From Actinomycetes bacterium (lineage in GTDB: Bacteria > Actinomycetota > Actinomycetes > Propionibacteriales > Propionibacteriaceae), in assembly GCA_023443125.1 (NCBI GenBank), contig JAEZVO010000081.1:1-64000 (forward strand): DNA of 64,000 bases, read 5' to 3'. Every line of letters begins with the position of its first letter. Within the stretch, counting starts at the first letter, position 1. The position numbers and the translations under genes were made by a program. Below are positions 6,097-15,007 of this stretch, piece after piece. The notes beneath the pieces are model-generated. The model was not told the DNA's origin. It saw only the letters and a program-made list of their open reading frames with translations, and ran no database searches.

Positions 6097-8301
6097 TTAG
6101 GCGAGGAGCTCGCGCCAGTTCGACGAGTCGAGGTCGATGGTGACCAGACGCTGCGTGGCGCGGGTGAGGGCGACGTAGAGCACCCGCTCAGCCCCCGGCG
6201 CCTCAGCGATGATCTCGTCGGGAGCTACGACGCACACACCGTCGTACTCCAGGCCCTTCGCCTGCAGCGCAGTGACGATGAGAAGGCGCTCCTCGAATGC
6301 CGCCAGCCGCGGGTCGCCCAGCACGAGCTTCATCACGGTTTCCAACCTCGACGGCGGCACGATCACGCCGATGGTGCCCACCACTTGCCCGGCCAGCTCC
6401 AGCAGCTCTGCGCGCAGGGTGTCGTCGAGTGTGTCGGACGCTGTGTGCAGCATCTTCGGCTCGACGCCGGTGCTGCGCACAGCCCGAGGCAGGAGCGCGT
6501 CGGGATGCACCTTCGTGATGACCTTCGCAGCGAGGTTGAATACCTCGCTGGGGGAGCGGTAGTTGGTGGACAGCACAAAGCGCCGGTACTGCCCACGCCC
6601 GACGATCTCGTCGAGCGCCTTCTGCGTCTCCTCCGGGCGGGGGAACGACGACTGGGCAGGGTCGCCGACGATGGTCCAGGAAGCCTGCGGGCCGCGTCGG
6701 CGAAGCATCCGCCACTGCATGGGCGTCACGTCCTGCGACTCGTCGACGAGGATGTGGGCGTAGGTGTGCTGGGGGTCGTCGTCAAGGTCATCTGCGCCTG
6801 ACATTGCCGTGCGGTCAGCGATGCTGACGAGCTCGTTCACATCATCGTCGAGCAGCGTGAGCGGGTCGAACTCTTCCTCTTCCGGCTCCGGGCCAAGGAT
6901 GCTGACGAGCTCGTCGAGCAGCGCGATATCAGCGACGGACCAGTGCCGCGGGGTCTCCTGTATCGGGTCGATGCCGTCGAGCCATGCGAACGACTCGACG
7001 AGCGCTCGCTGCTCGTCGTTGTTGAGCCCTCGCGCGACCTTGGCGACGACGCCCGGATCCGCCAGGCGCGCCAACACCCTGGGTGCGCTCAGCACCGGCC
7101 ACCAGGCGTGCATGAACATCGTGAGCGACGGGTGCTCACAGATGTAATCGGGCACATTGGTGTCTTCCACATCCACGTCGTCGGGGAGCTTTGCGGCGAG
7201 AGCTTCGACGATGAGCTCGCGCGCCTGCTTACGGCCTTGGTTGAAGCGCGTGGAGGCGAGCACTTGATCGCGAATGAGTTCGAGCTCTCTGCCCTCGCAG
7301 GTGAGCACCTCGCCCTTGATGGTGACCCGCACGCGGGGAGTGTCCTCGTCGTTGATGGGCAGGCGCACGAGCCGACGCAGCACCTTGAGCATTGCCCACG
7401 AGCCCTTGACCGTGGCGGCGAGCGCTTCGTCGGTGCGTTCGCTCGCCATCCCGACGGTATCCGTCGCCACCTGCCCGATGGCCTTCAGCGTGACGGAGTC
7501 TTCCCCGAGGCTGGGCAGCACGCGTTCGATGTAGTTCATGAACACTGCGCTCGGGCCGACGACCAGCACGCCGCCGCGCTCGAGCTTCGCGCGGTTGGTG
7601 TAGAGCAGGAAGGCGGCGCGGTGCAGCGCGACGACGGTCTTTCCCGTGCCCGGCCCGCCCGCGATGACAGTGACCCCACGGTACGGTGCCCGAATCGCCT
7701 CGTCCTGTTCGGCCTGGATGGTAGCCACGATGTCGCGCATCTGACGGCCGCGCGAACGAGTGACGGCGGCCATGAGCGCGCCCTCACCGAAGATGGGGAG
7801 GTCGGTCTCGACGGAGGTGTCGAGCAGGTCGTCTTCGAGACCCAGCACGCGCTCTTCGCGGCAGCGCAACACCCGTCGACGGATCACCTCCATCGGGTTG
7901 ACCTGAGTAGCGCGGTAGAACGGTTCGGCGGCGGGAGCGCGCCAGTCGATCACGAGCGGCTCGTAGTCGTCGTCGCGCACGCCGAGGCGTCCGACGTAGC
8001 GGGTTTCACCGTCGGTGAGGTCGAGTCGCCCGAACACCAAGCCCTCGTGTTCGGCGTCGAGCACCGCCATCCGGCGCGCGGCCTGGTAGGCGAACGCGTC
8101 GCGCTCGAACAGCGCGGTGCCGTCTTCTTCGCGCACGAAGTCAGCACGATCGCTGACGAAGATTTCCCGCCCCTGCCGCGCCAGTTCCTTCGCGCTCGCC
8201 GCGGCGATGTCCAGGTTGGCGTACACCGTATCGACGTGCGCCTGCTCGACCGCGATCTCGTGCTCTAGTGCATCCCGCGATATGGTCAATGTGATCCTCA
8301 C
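6097..8301 (-). CDS. helD: HelD-type RNA polymerase recycling ATPase (UvrD-like helicase fold)
   Basis: This 734-residue superfamily 1 ATPase has Walker A GGPGTGKT, a DESQD Walker B segment (HILVDESQDVTPMQWRM) and the C-terminal VALTRAT motif VI. The N-terminus has an antiparallel coiled-coil-like start (EIAVEQAHVDTVYANLD) and DWRAPAAEPFYRA, typical of HelD rather than UvrD, PcrA or Rep. HelD proteins enter RNA polymerase channels and free stalled enzyme using ATP; some actinobacterial relatives help against rifampicin. I see no rifampicin-associated element upstream. The annotated start is GTG at 8301. A TTG four codons later has AGTGAGG at better spacing and is a possible alternative start. 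It is divergent from the next gene. Confidence 0.85.
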   Translation of the reverse strand: MRITLTISRDALEHEIAVEQAHVDTVYANLDIAAASAKELARQGREIFVSDRADFVREEDGTALFERDAFAYQAARRMAVLDAEHEGLVFGRLDLTDGETRYVGRLGVRDDDYEPLVIDWRAPAAEPFYRATQVNPMEVIRRRVLRCREERVLGLEDDLLDTSVETDLPIFGEGALMAAVTRSRGRQMRDIVATIQAEQDEAIRAPYRGVTVIAGGPGTGKTVVALHRAAFLLYTNRAKLERGGVLVVGPSAVFMNYIERVLPSLGEDSVTLKAIGQVATDTVGMASERTDEALAATVKGSWAMLKVLRRLVRLPINDEDTPRVRVTIKGEVLTCEGRELELIRDQVLASTRFNQGRKQARELIVEALAAKLPDDVDVEDTNVPDYICEHPSLTMFMHAWWPVLSAPRVLARLADPGVVAKVARGLNNDEQRALVESFAWLDGIDPIQETPRHWSVADIALLDELVSILGPEPEEEEFDPLTLLDDDVNELVSIADRTAMSGADDLDDDPQHTYAHILVDESQDVTPMQWRMLRRRGPQASWTIVGDPAQSSFPRPEETQKALDEIVGRGQYRRFVLSTNYRSPSEVFNLAAKVITKVHPDALLPRAVRSTGVEPKMLHTASDTLDDTLRAELLELAGQVVGTIGVIVPPSRLETVMKLVLGDPRLAAFEERLLIVTALQAKGLEYDGVCVVAPDEIIAEAPGAERVLYVALTRATQRLVTIDLDSSNWRELLA

Positions 8302-8364
8302 TCGAGAATAGGCTGACTGTTCAGTTTAGCCCGTTCTCGCCCCGGAAACAGTAAAGGTGCGTAC

Positions 8365-9165
8365 GTGGAGCACAAGATTAAACCGCTGTACATCGTGGTT
8401 GGCGTTGTCATTGCCGTATTGATGATTGGTGGTGCGGCGCTCCTCACATCTCGCGGCGGCGCAGCAACGTCGGCAACTTCGAGCCCGACGAGCCCCGCGC
8501 CATCATCTGCCCCTTCGCCTGACGACGCGACCGACGACGGCGCTGTACCGCAGGAACCAGGTGATGAGGAGCAGGGCCAAGAAGGCCAGGAGCAGTCGCA
8601 AGAGGAACTGCTGCTCTCCATTCCCAAGCGTAATCCCGACGACGCTGCGGCGATCGGCGACGTTGACGCGCCCGTCGTGATCACGGAGTGGTTCGACTAC
8701 CGGTGCCCATTCTGTTCTGCGTTCAACGAGGAGACGCTCCCTCAGCTGCAGTCTTACGTCGATGAGGGCAAGGTGCGCATCGAATTCCGTGACTTTGCCG
8801 TGTTCGGGCCTGACTCGGAGTATGCCGCCATCGCGGCGCGCGCTGCGGGCAAGCAGGGTAAGCAGATCGAGTTCATGGACGCGCTGTTCGTGAAGCTGCC
8901 CAACAAGGGTCACCCGCCCGTCGACGAGGCAGTCGTCACGGAGGTTGCGCAGAGCGTGGGCGTAGCTGACATGGCGAAGTTCAAGGAAGATCTAGGCTCG
9001 GAAGATCTGCGCAACGCGGTGCTGGCCGAGTCGTACGAAGCGCAGCAGTTCGGGCTGAGCTCCGTGCCGTCATTCCTCGTGCACACGCAGTTCATTGCTG
9101 GCGCGCAGCCCGCGGAGGTATTCAAGCAGACCATCGATGCGGAGCTGGCGAAGGCAGAATCGTGA
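8365..9165 (+). CDS. Membrane-anchored DsbA-like thiol-disulfide oxidoreductase
   Basis: This 266-residue protein has one N-terminal membrane segment (about residues 8-28), a Ser/Pro/Thr then Glu/Gln-rich spacer to about residue 85, and a thioredoxin fold with DYRCPFCSAF (CPFC at about 114-117) and a cis-Pro loop, SSVPSFLV. It is of the actinobacterial DsbA/thioredoxin_4 type, which acts outside the membrane in forming or reshuffling protein disulfides. It starts at a GTG. The stop overlaps the GTG of the next gene, ccdA (GTGA), so the thiol enzyme and its probable electron supplier are translated together. Confidence 0.88.
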   Translation: MEHKIKPLYIVVGVVIAVLMIGGAALLTSRGGAATSATSSPTSPAPSSAPSPDDATDDGAVPQEPGDEEQGQEGQEQSQEELLLSIPKRNPDDAAAIGDVDAPVVITEWFDYRCPFCSAFNEETLPQLQSYVDEGKVRIEFRDFAVFGPDSEYAAIAARAAGKQGKQIEFMDALFVKLPNKGHPPVDEAVVTEVAQSVGVADMAKFKEDLGSEDLRNAVLAESYEAQQFGLSSVPSFLVHTQFIAGAQPAEVFKQTIDAELAKAES

Positions 9166-9977
9166 CGCTCGGTTGGGCGGCCGCGTTCCTCGGTGGTGTG
9201 GCGGCTATCTTCAGCCCGTGCTCGGCCATGCTGTTGCCGAGCTTTTTCGCCATCGCGTTCGGCACCCGTAGGGCGACGCTGCTCGGCAGGGTGGGCCTGT
9301 TCATGCTGGGCATGCTGCTCACCCTCGTCCCGCTCGGCATGGCCGCCGGAACGCTCGGCTCCATCCTCATCACCCATCGTCACACCATCGCGGTGGTGGG
9401 CGGCGTGCTGCTCATCGTCATCGGCGTGCTCACCATGGCTGGCGTCTCTATTCCCATGCCCGGGCTGCGCTCGAAGGGCGGGACGAGCGGGCTCGCCATC
9501 CTCGCGCTGGGCGCTGTCTACGGCTTGGCGGGCGCCTGTACCGGGCCGCTACTCGGCGCGGTGCTAACGTTCGTCGCGGTGTCTGCCTCGTGGCTGTATG
9601 GGGCCATGATGCTCTCCCTCTTCGCCGCAGGCATGGTGGTGCCGCTCGCGCTGCTGGCGCTGTTCTGGGACGCGGGGCGCATGGCGGAGCGACTGCAGCC
9701 GCGCGACATCACCGTCGGTCCGCTGCGCACGACGGTGTGGGGCTTGGTGGCCGGCGCGCTGTTCGTCGTGATGGGCGTGGTGTTTCTCGCCAGCGATGCC
9801 ACCGGCGCGCTGGGTGGCATCTTCGACGCGACGCAGCAGCTGCAGCTGGAATCGACGCTGTGGCGCTGGGCCGAGGCCATCCCCGACGTGGCGGTGCTGC
9901 TGGGGCTCGCGGTGATCGTCGGGTTGTTGGCCTGGTGGGCGGTTACGCGCCGCGATCCGGAAGCTCGCGACGAATAG
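9162..9977 (+). CDS. ccdA: CcdA-family transmembrane electron transporter
   Basis: This 271-residue membrane protein has about six segments. The SPCSAMLLPSF motif in the first segment and GACTGPLLGAV later supply the Cys pair that shuttles electrons through the membrane in CcdA/DsbD-type transporters. The genetic pairing with a CPFC thioredoxin-like protein supports a role in handing reducing power to extracytoplasmic thiol proteins, possibly for cytochrome c maturation or disulfide balance. The start GTG overlaps the previous stop. Its last 35 bases overlap the convergent gene on the other strand. Confidence 0.87.
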   Translation: MTLGWAAAFLGGVAAIFSPCSAMLLPSFFAIAFGTRRATLLGRVGLFMLGMLLTLVPLGMAAGTLGSILITHRHTIAVVGGVLLIVIGVLTMAGVSIPMPGLRSKGGTSGLAILALGAVYGLAGACTGPLLGAVLTFVAVSASWLYGAMMLSLFAAGMVVPLALLALFWDAGRMAERLQPRDITVGPLRTTVWGLVAGALFVVMGVVFLASDATGALGGIFDATQQLQLESTLWRWAEAIPDVAVLLGLAVIVGLLAWWAVTRRDPEARDE

Positions 9978-11067
9978 GCGGCATGGTGAAGGCGCGGTTC
10001 GTCGGGCGGCAATCCTCGCCCGTGAGCTCTTCGTGGAGTGCGTAGACGGTGAGTGCGGCGCTCATCAGTTCCGCCCACGGCTCTCCGCCGGCGAGGCATG
10101 CCGCGCTGGCGTGGTGGGCGCTCGGGGCGGGGCGACGGAGCCAGCGGCGGGCGTCGTCGGGGGCGAGGCCGGCGTCGATGTTGGGGGTGGCCTGGCTGTA
10201 GTCGAGGCGCGTGGCGCGCTGCTCGCCACGGATGGTGCGGATGGGAGCCGGCCCCGTGAGGTCGACGATCTCCGCCGCCGCACCGGGGTCCGCGGGCTGG
10301 GCGGCGGGGGTGAGCGCGGGGCGGGGTCGGCGCCAGCGGCCTTGGGGCAGCGCTGCCCGTGCGTCGACGGTGACCCTGCTGGGCGGTGCGGGGCTTCGTC
10401 GGACGAACCGCTCGGTGAGGCGGCGTTCCAGCAACGAAATGAGGGCCGACGCATCTGCCGTGCGGCCCTGCTCGTCGACGAGGCGGTGCCGCCCGAAGAT
10501 GCGCACGATGGATTGCCGCACCGCGACAAGCGCCGGCGCCTTGCGTGAATCGGTGCCTGCGAAGTGGGCTTCCGCGACGATGATGGGCGCCATCTTCCCG
10601 GCGCGGTCTGCGACGTCTGCCAGGGTGCGGTGTAGCCAGAGCGCTCGACGGTCGTCGGCGCTGACAGGGGTGTTCGCGGCCTCGACGCCGAAGTGGCGCA
10701 GCGCGGCCCACACGCCGTCGAGTTCGTCGACGAGATCGCGCCAGCGTTCCGCTTGGGTTTGGCCGAAGGCATCGCGGATGGCGTAGTACTGGCCGCCGCG
10801 CTCGTCGGGGAACACCAGCTCAGTGCCGCAGGGGAGAAGGTACGTCACCGGCGGGGCTGATTCGAGCGAGAGCCCGAGCGAGCCGAGCGTTCCAGCGAGC
10901 GGGCGCCCGGTTTTCTTGAAGAGATCGCGCCACGCGGCGGGAAGCTCGAAGTGGTCGAGCGGAGCGCGCGGGGTATCGTCGCCGGAGAGCACCACGTCGT
11001 GCCCAAGCCTGGCCAGGCGAGCCGCGACGGCCATGCCCGCCAGCGTGCTTCCCTCGACGACAATCAT
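9943..11067 (-). CDS. Putative FAD/NAD-binding Rossmann protein
   Basis: This 374-residue protein is not recognised beyond the fold. The N-terminus MIVVEGSTLAGMAVAARLAR, LGHDVVLSGD is a dinucleotide-binding beta-alpha-beta unit with a modified glycine motif, as in FAD-dependent amine oxidase or phytoene desaturase-like proteins. The middle (RDAFGQTQAERWRDLVDELDGVW) resembles the substrate-lid helices of that group. The region around residues 225-290 is rich in Arg, Pro and Ala. The C-terminus has HHASAACLAGGEPWAELMSAAL, the typical closing FAD-contact segment. Substrate is unknown. It converges on and overlaps ccdA by 35 bases. Confidence 0.6.
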   Translation of the reverse strand: MIVVEGSTLAGMAVAARLARLGHDVVLSGDDTPRAPLDHFELPAAWRDLFKKTGRPLAGTLGSLGLSLESAPPVTYLLPCGTELVFPDERGGQYYAIRDAFGQTQAERWRDLVDELDGVWAALRHFGVEAANTPVSADDRRALWLHRTLADVADRAGKMAPIIVAEAHFAGTDSRKAPALVAVRQSIVRIFGRHRLVDEQGRTADASALISLLERRLTERFVRRSPAPPSRVTVDARAALPQGRWRRPRPALTPAAQPADPGAAAEIVDLTGPAPIRTIRGEQRATRLDYSQATPNIDAGLAPDDARRWLRRPAPSAHHASAACLAGGEPWAELMSAALTVYALHEELTGEDCRPTNRAFTMPPIRRELPDRGA

Positions 11068-11158
11068 GTTCGGCAGTCTATGCGCGAATGCCCTTGGATG
11101 CGCGAGCTGAAGTGTGCTCAGGGCCAGCTGGCAAGGCGTAATGCTGGGGGTTGACGAA

Positions 11159-11181
11159 TTGTCAGTGGGGGCGCCTATAGT
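11159..11181 (+). promoter_or_regulatory. PafBC-type (RecA-NDp) DNA-damage promoter
   Basis: TTGTCAGTG, then eight bases, then TATAGT match the mycobacterial RecA-NDp/PafBC promoter consensus (TTGTCRGTG-N8-TAN3T) at every defined position. It faces the DUF6504-dnaE2-dinB operon. The putative activators, PafB and PafC, are encoded at 51150-52989. It implies LexA-independent induction of the mutagenic polymerases on DNA damage. No clear actinobacterial LexA box (TCGAAC-N4-GTTCGA) is visible nearby. Confidence 0.75.
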
Positions 11182-11248
11182 TATCTATACCGGACAAGCG
11201 TTCGATTATCTTGGGGAAGCTCTAGTCGAGCCCTTTCCGGTTGGGCCA

Positions 11249-11289
11249 CCTCGGCCGGTTGCAGATTCGACCCCTGCAGCCGGCCGAGG
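11249..11289 (+). promoter_or_regulatory. Long hairpin in the dnaE2-operon leader
   Basis: The arms at 11249-11264 and 11274-11289 pair over 16 positions (CCTCGGCCGG plus TTGCAG with CTGCAGCCGGCCGAGG), with one G-U pair, around a 9-nt loop containing TTCGA. It sits in the predicted untranslated leader of about 145 nt between the PafBC-type promoter and the first gene. No T-run follows, so it is not a plain terminator. It may set RNA stability or block or pause transcription. The rest of 11182-11334 shows nothing else. Confidence 0.6.
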
Positions 11290-11334
11290 TTCCCGGGTCG
11301 AGCAACACAATCGAACGTTCCCCGGAAGGCTGCC

Positions 11335-11601
11335 ATGCGTATCTATCAAGAACCCGTCACCGTACAGTTTCGCGACGTCCCAACCCAGTTCGTCTGGCGC
11401 GGGCGTCTGTTGCGTGTGCTCACCGTGCAGACCCTCACGAGGGAATCGTCTCCTTGGTGGCGAAACCCTGCGGCACCAGGTGTCGAAGAGCGCGAGGTGT
11501 GGCGCGTCGAAGCCGAAAGCGGGCGCGCCTGGCGCGGTGTCTACGAGCTTGCCCGCACCGTCGGAGATGACGACTGGCAGCTGCAAGGCGTGGAGGATTA
11601 G
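11335..11601 (+). CDS. DUF6504 family protein
   Basis: This 88-residue protein starts MRIYQEPVTVQFRDVPTQFV, followed by a WRGRLLRV segment and a C-terminal RAWRGVYELAR. Small proteins of this kind commonly stand immediately before dnaE2/dinB-type genes in Actinomycetota; the function is unknown. It is mostly beta-strand, with a WRVEAESGRAWRGVYEL core that looks like a small barrel. The start has a GGAAGG site. It is the first gene after the damage-inducible promoter and ends one base before the dnaE2 start, so it belongs to the mutagenesis operon. Confidence 0.75.
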   Translation: MRIYQEPVTVQFRDVPTQFVWRGRLLRVLTVQTLTRESSPWWRNPAAPGVEEREVWRVEAESGRAWRGVYELARTVGDDDWQLQGVED

Positions 11602-11602
11602 C

Positions 11603-14600
11603 GTGTTCACCCACCTTGAAACCTGCTCCAGCTACTCGACGCAGTACGGAGCTTCCCACCCCGACGAGCTCGTCACGCGAGCTGCCGAGCTTGGGATGAC
11701 GCGCGTTGGGCTCACCGATCGCGACGGCCTCTACGGCGCTGTTCGCTTCGCGAACGCGTGCTCACAGGTGGGTGTTGCGCCCATCATCGGGGCAAGCCTC
11801 GCAGTGGTTTCTAACGGATGGGCTCCCGCGCGCCGCCCCGCTGCTGTGAAAGGTGGGGCGCTCCGCGACCATCGTCTTCCTCGGGTCACGTTGTGGGCCA
11901 CCTCGAGGGCTGGGTGGGGGCAGCTATGCGCGCTCATCAGTGCTGCGCACGCTGCGGATCGTGGCATCCCACGGGTCACCCTAGAGCGCATTGCCGAGCA
12001 CGTGGCAGGCGGCGACGTGATCGTCGGGCTTGGTGCCGACTCCCCAGTCGGGAGGCTGCTGCTCGACGCTCGGTTCGACGGCGCTGTCAATGAGATCCGG
12101 CGCTGGCGTGACGCGCTGGCAGGCGGGCTCACCGTCGCGATGACGAACCATCACACGCCTGGCCGAGGCGTCGCGTCTGCACACCAGGCTGCGGGGCTCG
12201 TGCGCGCCGCGCAGCAGGCGGGGGTGCTCGTCGTCGCAACGAACATGGTGCGCATGGCGCGTCCTGAGCAGGCAGCCACCTGCGACGTGCTTGACGCCGC
12301 CAGGCGACGAGTGCCGCTGCGGGCCGGCAACATCGACCGCGTCAACGCCGAGGGCTATTTGAAGGGCGAACAGGAGATGCGCCGCGCCGTCGACGAGGTC
12401 GCCCGGCTTGCGGGAGCCAACACCGCCACGCTGCTCGCTGCCACCGAAACGCTCGCGGAGCGCTGCACGCTCAGCCCGCGCCACGACGTCGGCCTCGGCG
12501 AGGTTCGCCTGCCCGAACTCGACACCCTCGGCACTACCATCGACGACGCACTTCGCGCGCTGCGCGCCCGCTGCGAGGCGGGTCTGGCCGCGCGATACGG
12601 CGTCGTCACCTCCGACGCCGCGGCGCGGCTCGACGACGAGCTGGCAACCATCGCGGGCCTTCGCTTCGAGTCGTACTTCCTGACGGTCGCCGACGTGGTG
12701 CAGATGGTGAACGAGATGGGCATTCGCTGCGCCGCCCGCGGCTCTGGCGCGGGCTCGCTCGTCAACTACGCGCTCGGCATCTCCGGCGTCGACCCGATGC
12801 GGCATGGCCTGCTCATGGAGCGTTTCCTGTCACCACTGCGAAGGGCCTTGCCCGACATCGATCTCGACGTCGAATCCGCGCGCCGCACCGAGGTGTACGA
12901 CGGCATATTCAAGCGCTTCGGCAGCGCCCGGGTGGCCTGCGTCGCAATGCTCGAAACCTACCGAGTGCGGCATGCTGTACGCGACGTCGGCGCCGCGCTC
13001 AGCCTTCCCCCGAGCGAGATCGACGCCATGGCGAAAGCGTTCCCGCGCATCCGGGCCCGCGACGCCCGCACCGCCATCCGAGAGCTTCCCGAACTCCGCA
13101 ATGCCGGCATGGGGGAGGCGCGCCTCGAGCGATTGTTCACCCTGGTGGAGTCCCTCGACGGGCTGCCGCGCCATGTGGCGCTGCACCCGTGTGGCGTGGT
13201 GCTCTCCGACGCCACCCTCGCCGCACGTACTCCACTCGAGCCCAGCGCTCAGGAGTACCCCATGAGCCAGTTCGATAAAGATGATGTCGAGCACCTGGGG
13301 CTGATGAAACTCGACGTGCTGGGCGTGCGCATGCAGTCAGCGATGGCGTACGCACTCGAGGAACTCGAACGCACCACGGGCAGTGCCCCCAATATCGACG
13401 CGCTCGAGCCCTTCGACGACGAGGAGGTCTACCAGATGATCGCCGAGCGTCGCACGCTCGGCTGCTTCCAGATTGAGTCGCCAGGGCAACGAGAACTCGT
13501 CGGCAAATTCGACATACGCAGTTTCGACGACATCGCGATCGACATCTCCCTCTTCCGCCCCGGCCCGGTGAAGTCCGACATGATTACGCCCTTCGTCGAC
13601 GCGCGCCAGGGCCTGCGCACACCCGAATTCCTCCACGCCGATTTCCAGCCATTCCTCGAAGAAACGTGCGGGGTGGTGGTGTTTCACGAGCAGATCATCC
13701 GGCTCGTCGCCGCCGTCACGGGGTGCTCGTTCGCGAAGGGCGACGAGGTCCGTCGCGCACTTGCGGATAGGAACAAGCAACACGAGATAGAGCGCTGGGT
13801 CCGGCGGTGCGCCAGCGAGCGGGGATACACCAGCGAGGTGATTGAGCGCGTCTGGGAGATCCTGGTGTCGTTCGCCTCGTTTGGGTTCTGCAAGGCACAC
13901 GCCGCCGCATTTGCGCTGCCCACCTACCAATCAGCGTGGCTGAAGCGGCACCACCCGGCGCATTTTCTCGCTGGCATCCTCACCCACGATCCGGGCATGT
14001 ACCCGAAACGGTTGCTGCTCGAAGAAGCGCGGCAGATGGGGGTTGCGGTGCTGGGCCTCGACGTCAACGCGTCTACGGGCAGCTACCGCGCCGAACGTGT
14101 CGACGGCGGCTGGGGCATCCGGCTCTCCCTGGCCGACGTGGCAGGCATCACCGACGACGAGGTGGCCCGCGTCGTGCACGCCCAGCCATTCACGTCGGTC
14201 ACCGATTTCTGGCAGCGCGCGTGCACCAGCCGCACCACCGCCGAGCACATCACTCTGGCCGGCGGGTTCGACTCGCTCTACGGCATCGGGAATGCGGACG
14301 AACTGCGCAGCCACGCCCAGGTGACCCGTCGCGATGTGCTGCTCACCATCGCCGACCTCCATGCAGGCACGGGCAAGCAGTTGGAAGGCCAGGACGCCTT
14401 CACGTTCACGGAAGCTGACTGCCTCGACGTCACACCCACAGGCCTGCCTGAAATGGGGACTGACGAGCGCATTCGGGCCGAGCTGGAGGTGCTCGGTCTG
14501 GACGCGAGCAGCCATGTGATCACGCGATACCTGCCCTTGTTGCGCGCGCTCAGTGTCACGCCTGCACGGCTGCTTGGCAACCAGCGGCAAGGCGCGGAAG

Positions 14601-15007
14601 TGCTGGTGGCAGGGGTGAAGGTGGCCACGCAGACGCCCCCGGTTCGCTCGGGGCGCAGAGTGGTGTTCCTCTCCCTCGACGATTCCACGGGGGTGAGCGA
14701 TGCCACGTTCTTCGAGGATGTGCAGGGCCCGTATTCCACGACAGTGTTCAACTCTTGGCTGCTGTTGGTGCGCGGCACCGTCCGGCGCACCGGGCGCAGC
14801 GGCGTCTCGCTTCACGCCACGGGAGCATGGAGCTTGGAACACCTCTACACGCACTGGCGGGACTCGCACGAACGCACACACCAACCAGCTGAGGCCGTCG
14901 CCGCAGTCCACCGCATCATCGACGCCGACCCCGCCAGTTACCGCGCCCCGCAGCAGAGCGCAGCCCGCAAACTGTGGCACTCCAGCCCAGGGAGCATCGG
15001 TCGATGA
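11603..15007 (+). CDS. dnaE2: Error-prone DNA polymerase DnaE2 (ImuC)
   Basis: This 1134-residue C-family polymerase subunit starts with a PHP domain (FTHLETCSSYSTQYGASHP and GLTDRDGLYGAVRFA). The palm carries PDIDLD with Asp418 and Asp420. An OB-fold-like segment near the C-terminus includes RRVVFLSLDDSTG. The protein lacks the extended C-terminus of DnaE1 and starts with the FTHLETCSSYS form typical of DnaE2. The enzyme performs mutagenic translesion synthesis after damage, normally with ImuB and ImuA'. The GTG at 11603 follows GGAGG; an in-frame opening back to 11114 is spurious. It is coupled to dinB by ATGA overlap. Confidence 0.92.
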   Translation: MFTHLETCSSYSTQYGASHPDELVTRAAELGMTRVGLTDRDGLYGAVRFANACSQVGVAPIIGASLAVVSNGWAPARRPAAVKGGALRDHRLPRVTLWATSRAGWGQLCALISAAHAADRGIPRVTLERIAEHVAGGDVIVGLGADSPVGRLLLDARFDGAVNEIRRWRDALAGGLTVAMTNHHTPGRGVASAHQAAGLVRAAQQAGVLVVATNMVRMARPEQAATCDVLDAARRRVPLRAGNIDRVNAEGYLKGEQEMRRAVDEVARLAGANTATLLAATETLAERCTLSPRHDVGLGEVRLPELDTLGTTIDDALRALRARCEAGLAARYGVVTSDAAARLDDELATIAGLRFESYFLTVADVVQMVNEMGIRCAARGSGAGSLVNYALGISGVDPMRHGLLMERFLSPLRRALPDIDLDVESARRTEVYDGIFKRFGSARVACVAMLETYRVRHAVRDVGAALSLPPSEIDAMAKAFPRIRARDARTAIRELPELRNAGMGEARLERLFTLVESLDGLPRHVALHPCGVVLSDATLAARTPLEPSAQEYPMSQFDKDDVEHLGLMKLDVLGVRMQSAMAYALEELERTTGSAPNIDALEPFDDEEVYQMIAERRTLGCFQIESPGQRELVGKFDIRSFDDIAIDISLFRPGPVKSDMITPFVDARQGLRTPEFLHADFQPFLEETCGVVVFHEQIIRLVAAVTGCSFAKGDEVRRALADRNKQHEIERWVRRCASERGYTSEVIERVWEILVSFASFGFCKAHAAAFALPTYQSAWLKRHHPAHFLAGILTHDPGMYPKRLLLEEARQMGVAVLGLDVNASTGSYRAERVDGGWGIRLSLADVAGITDDEVARVVHAQPFTSVTDFWQRACTSRTTAEHITLAGGFDSLYGIGNADELRSHAQVTRRDVLLTIADLHAGTGKQLEGQDAFTFTEADCLDVTPTGLPEMGTDERIRAELEVLGLDASSHVITRYLPLLRALSVTPARLLGNQRQGAEVLVAGVKVATQTPPVRSGRRVVFLSLDDSTGVSDATFFEDVQGPYSTTVFNSWLLLVRGTVRRTGRSGVSLHATGAWSLEHLYTHWRDSHERTHQPAEAVAAVHRIIDADPASYRAPQQSAARKLWHSSPGSIGR

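Noticed and set aside
11290..11330. LexA box at TCGAACGTTC
   Set aside because: The actinobacterial LexA site needs a 4-base spacer between TCGAAC and GTTCGA, which is absent here.
11114..11602. N-terminal extension of DnaE2 to 11114
   Set aside because: It reads through the promoter and the DUF6504 gene in another frame. The GTG at 11603 has a GGAGG site and the family N-terminus.
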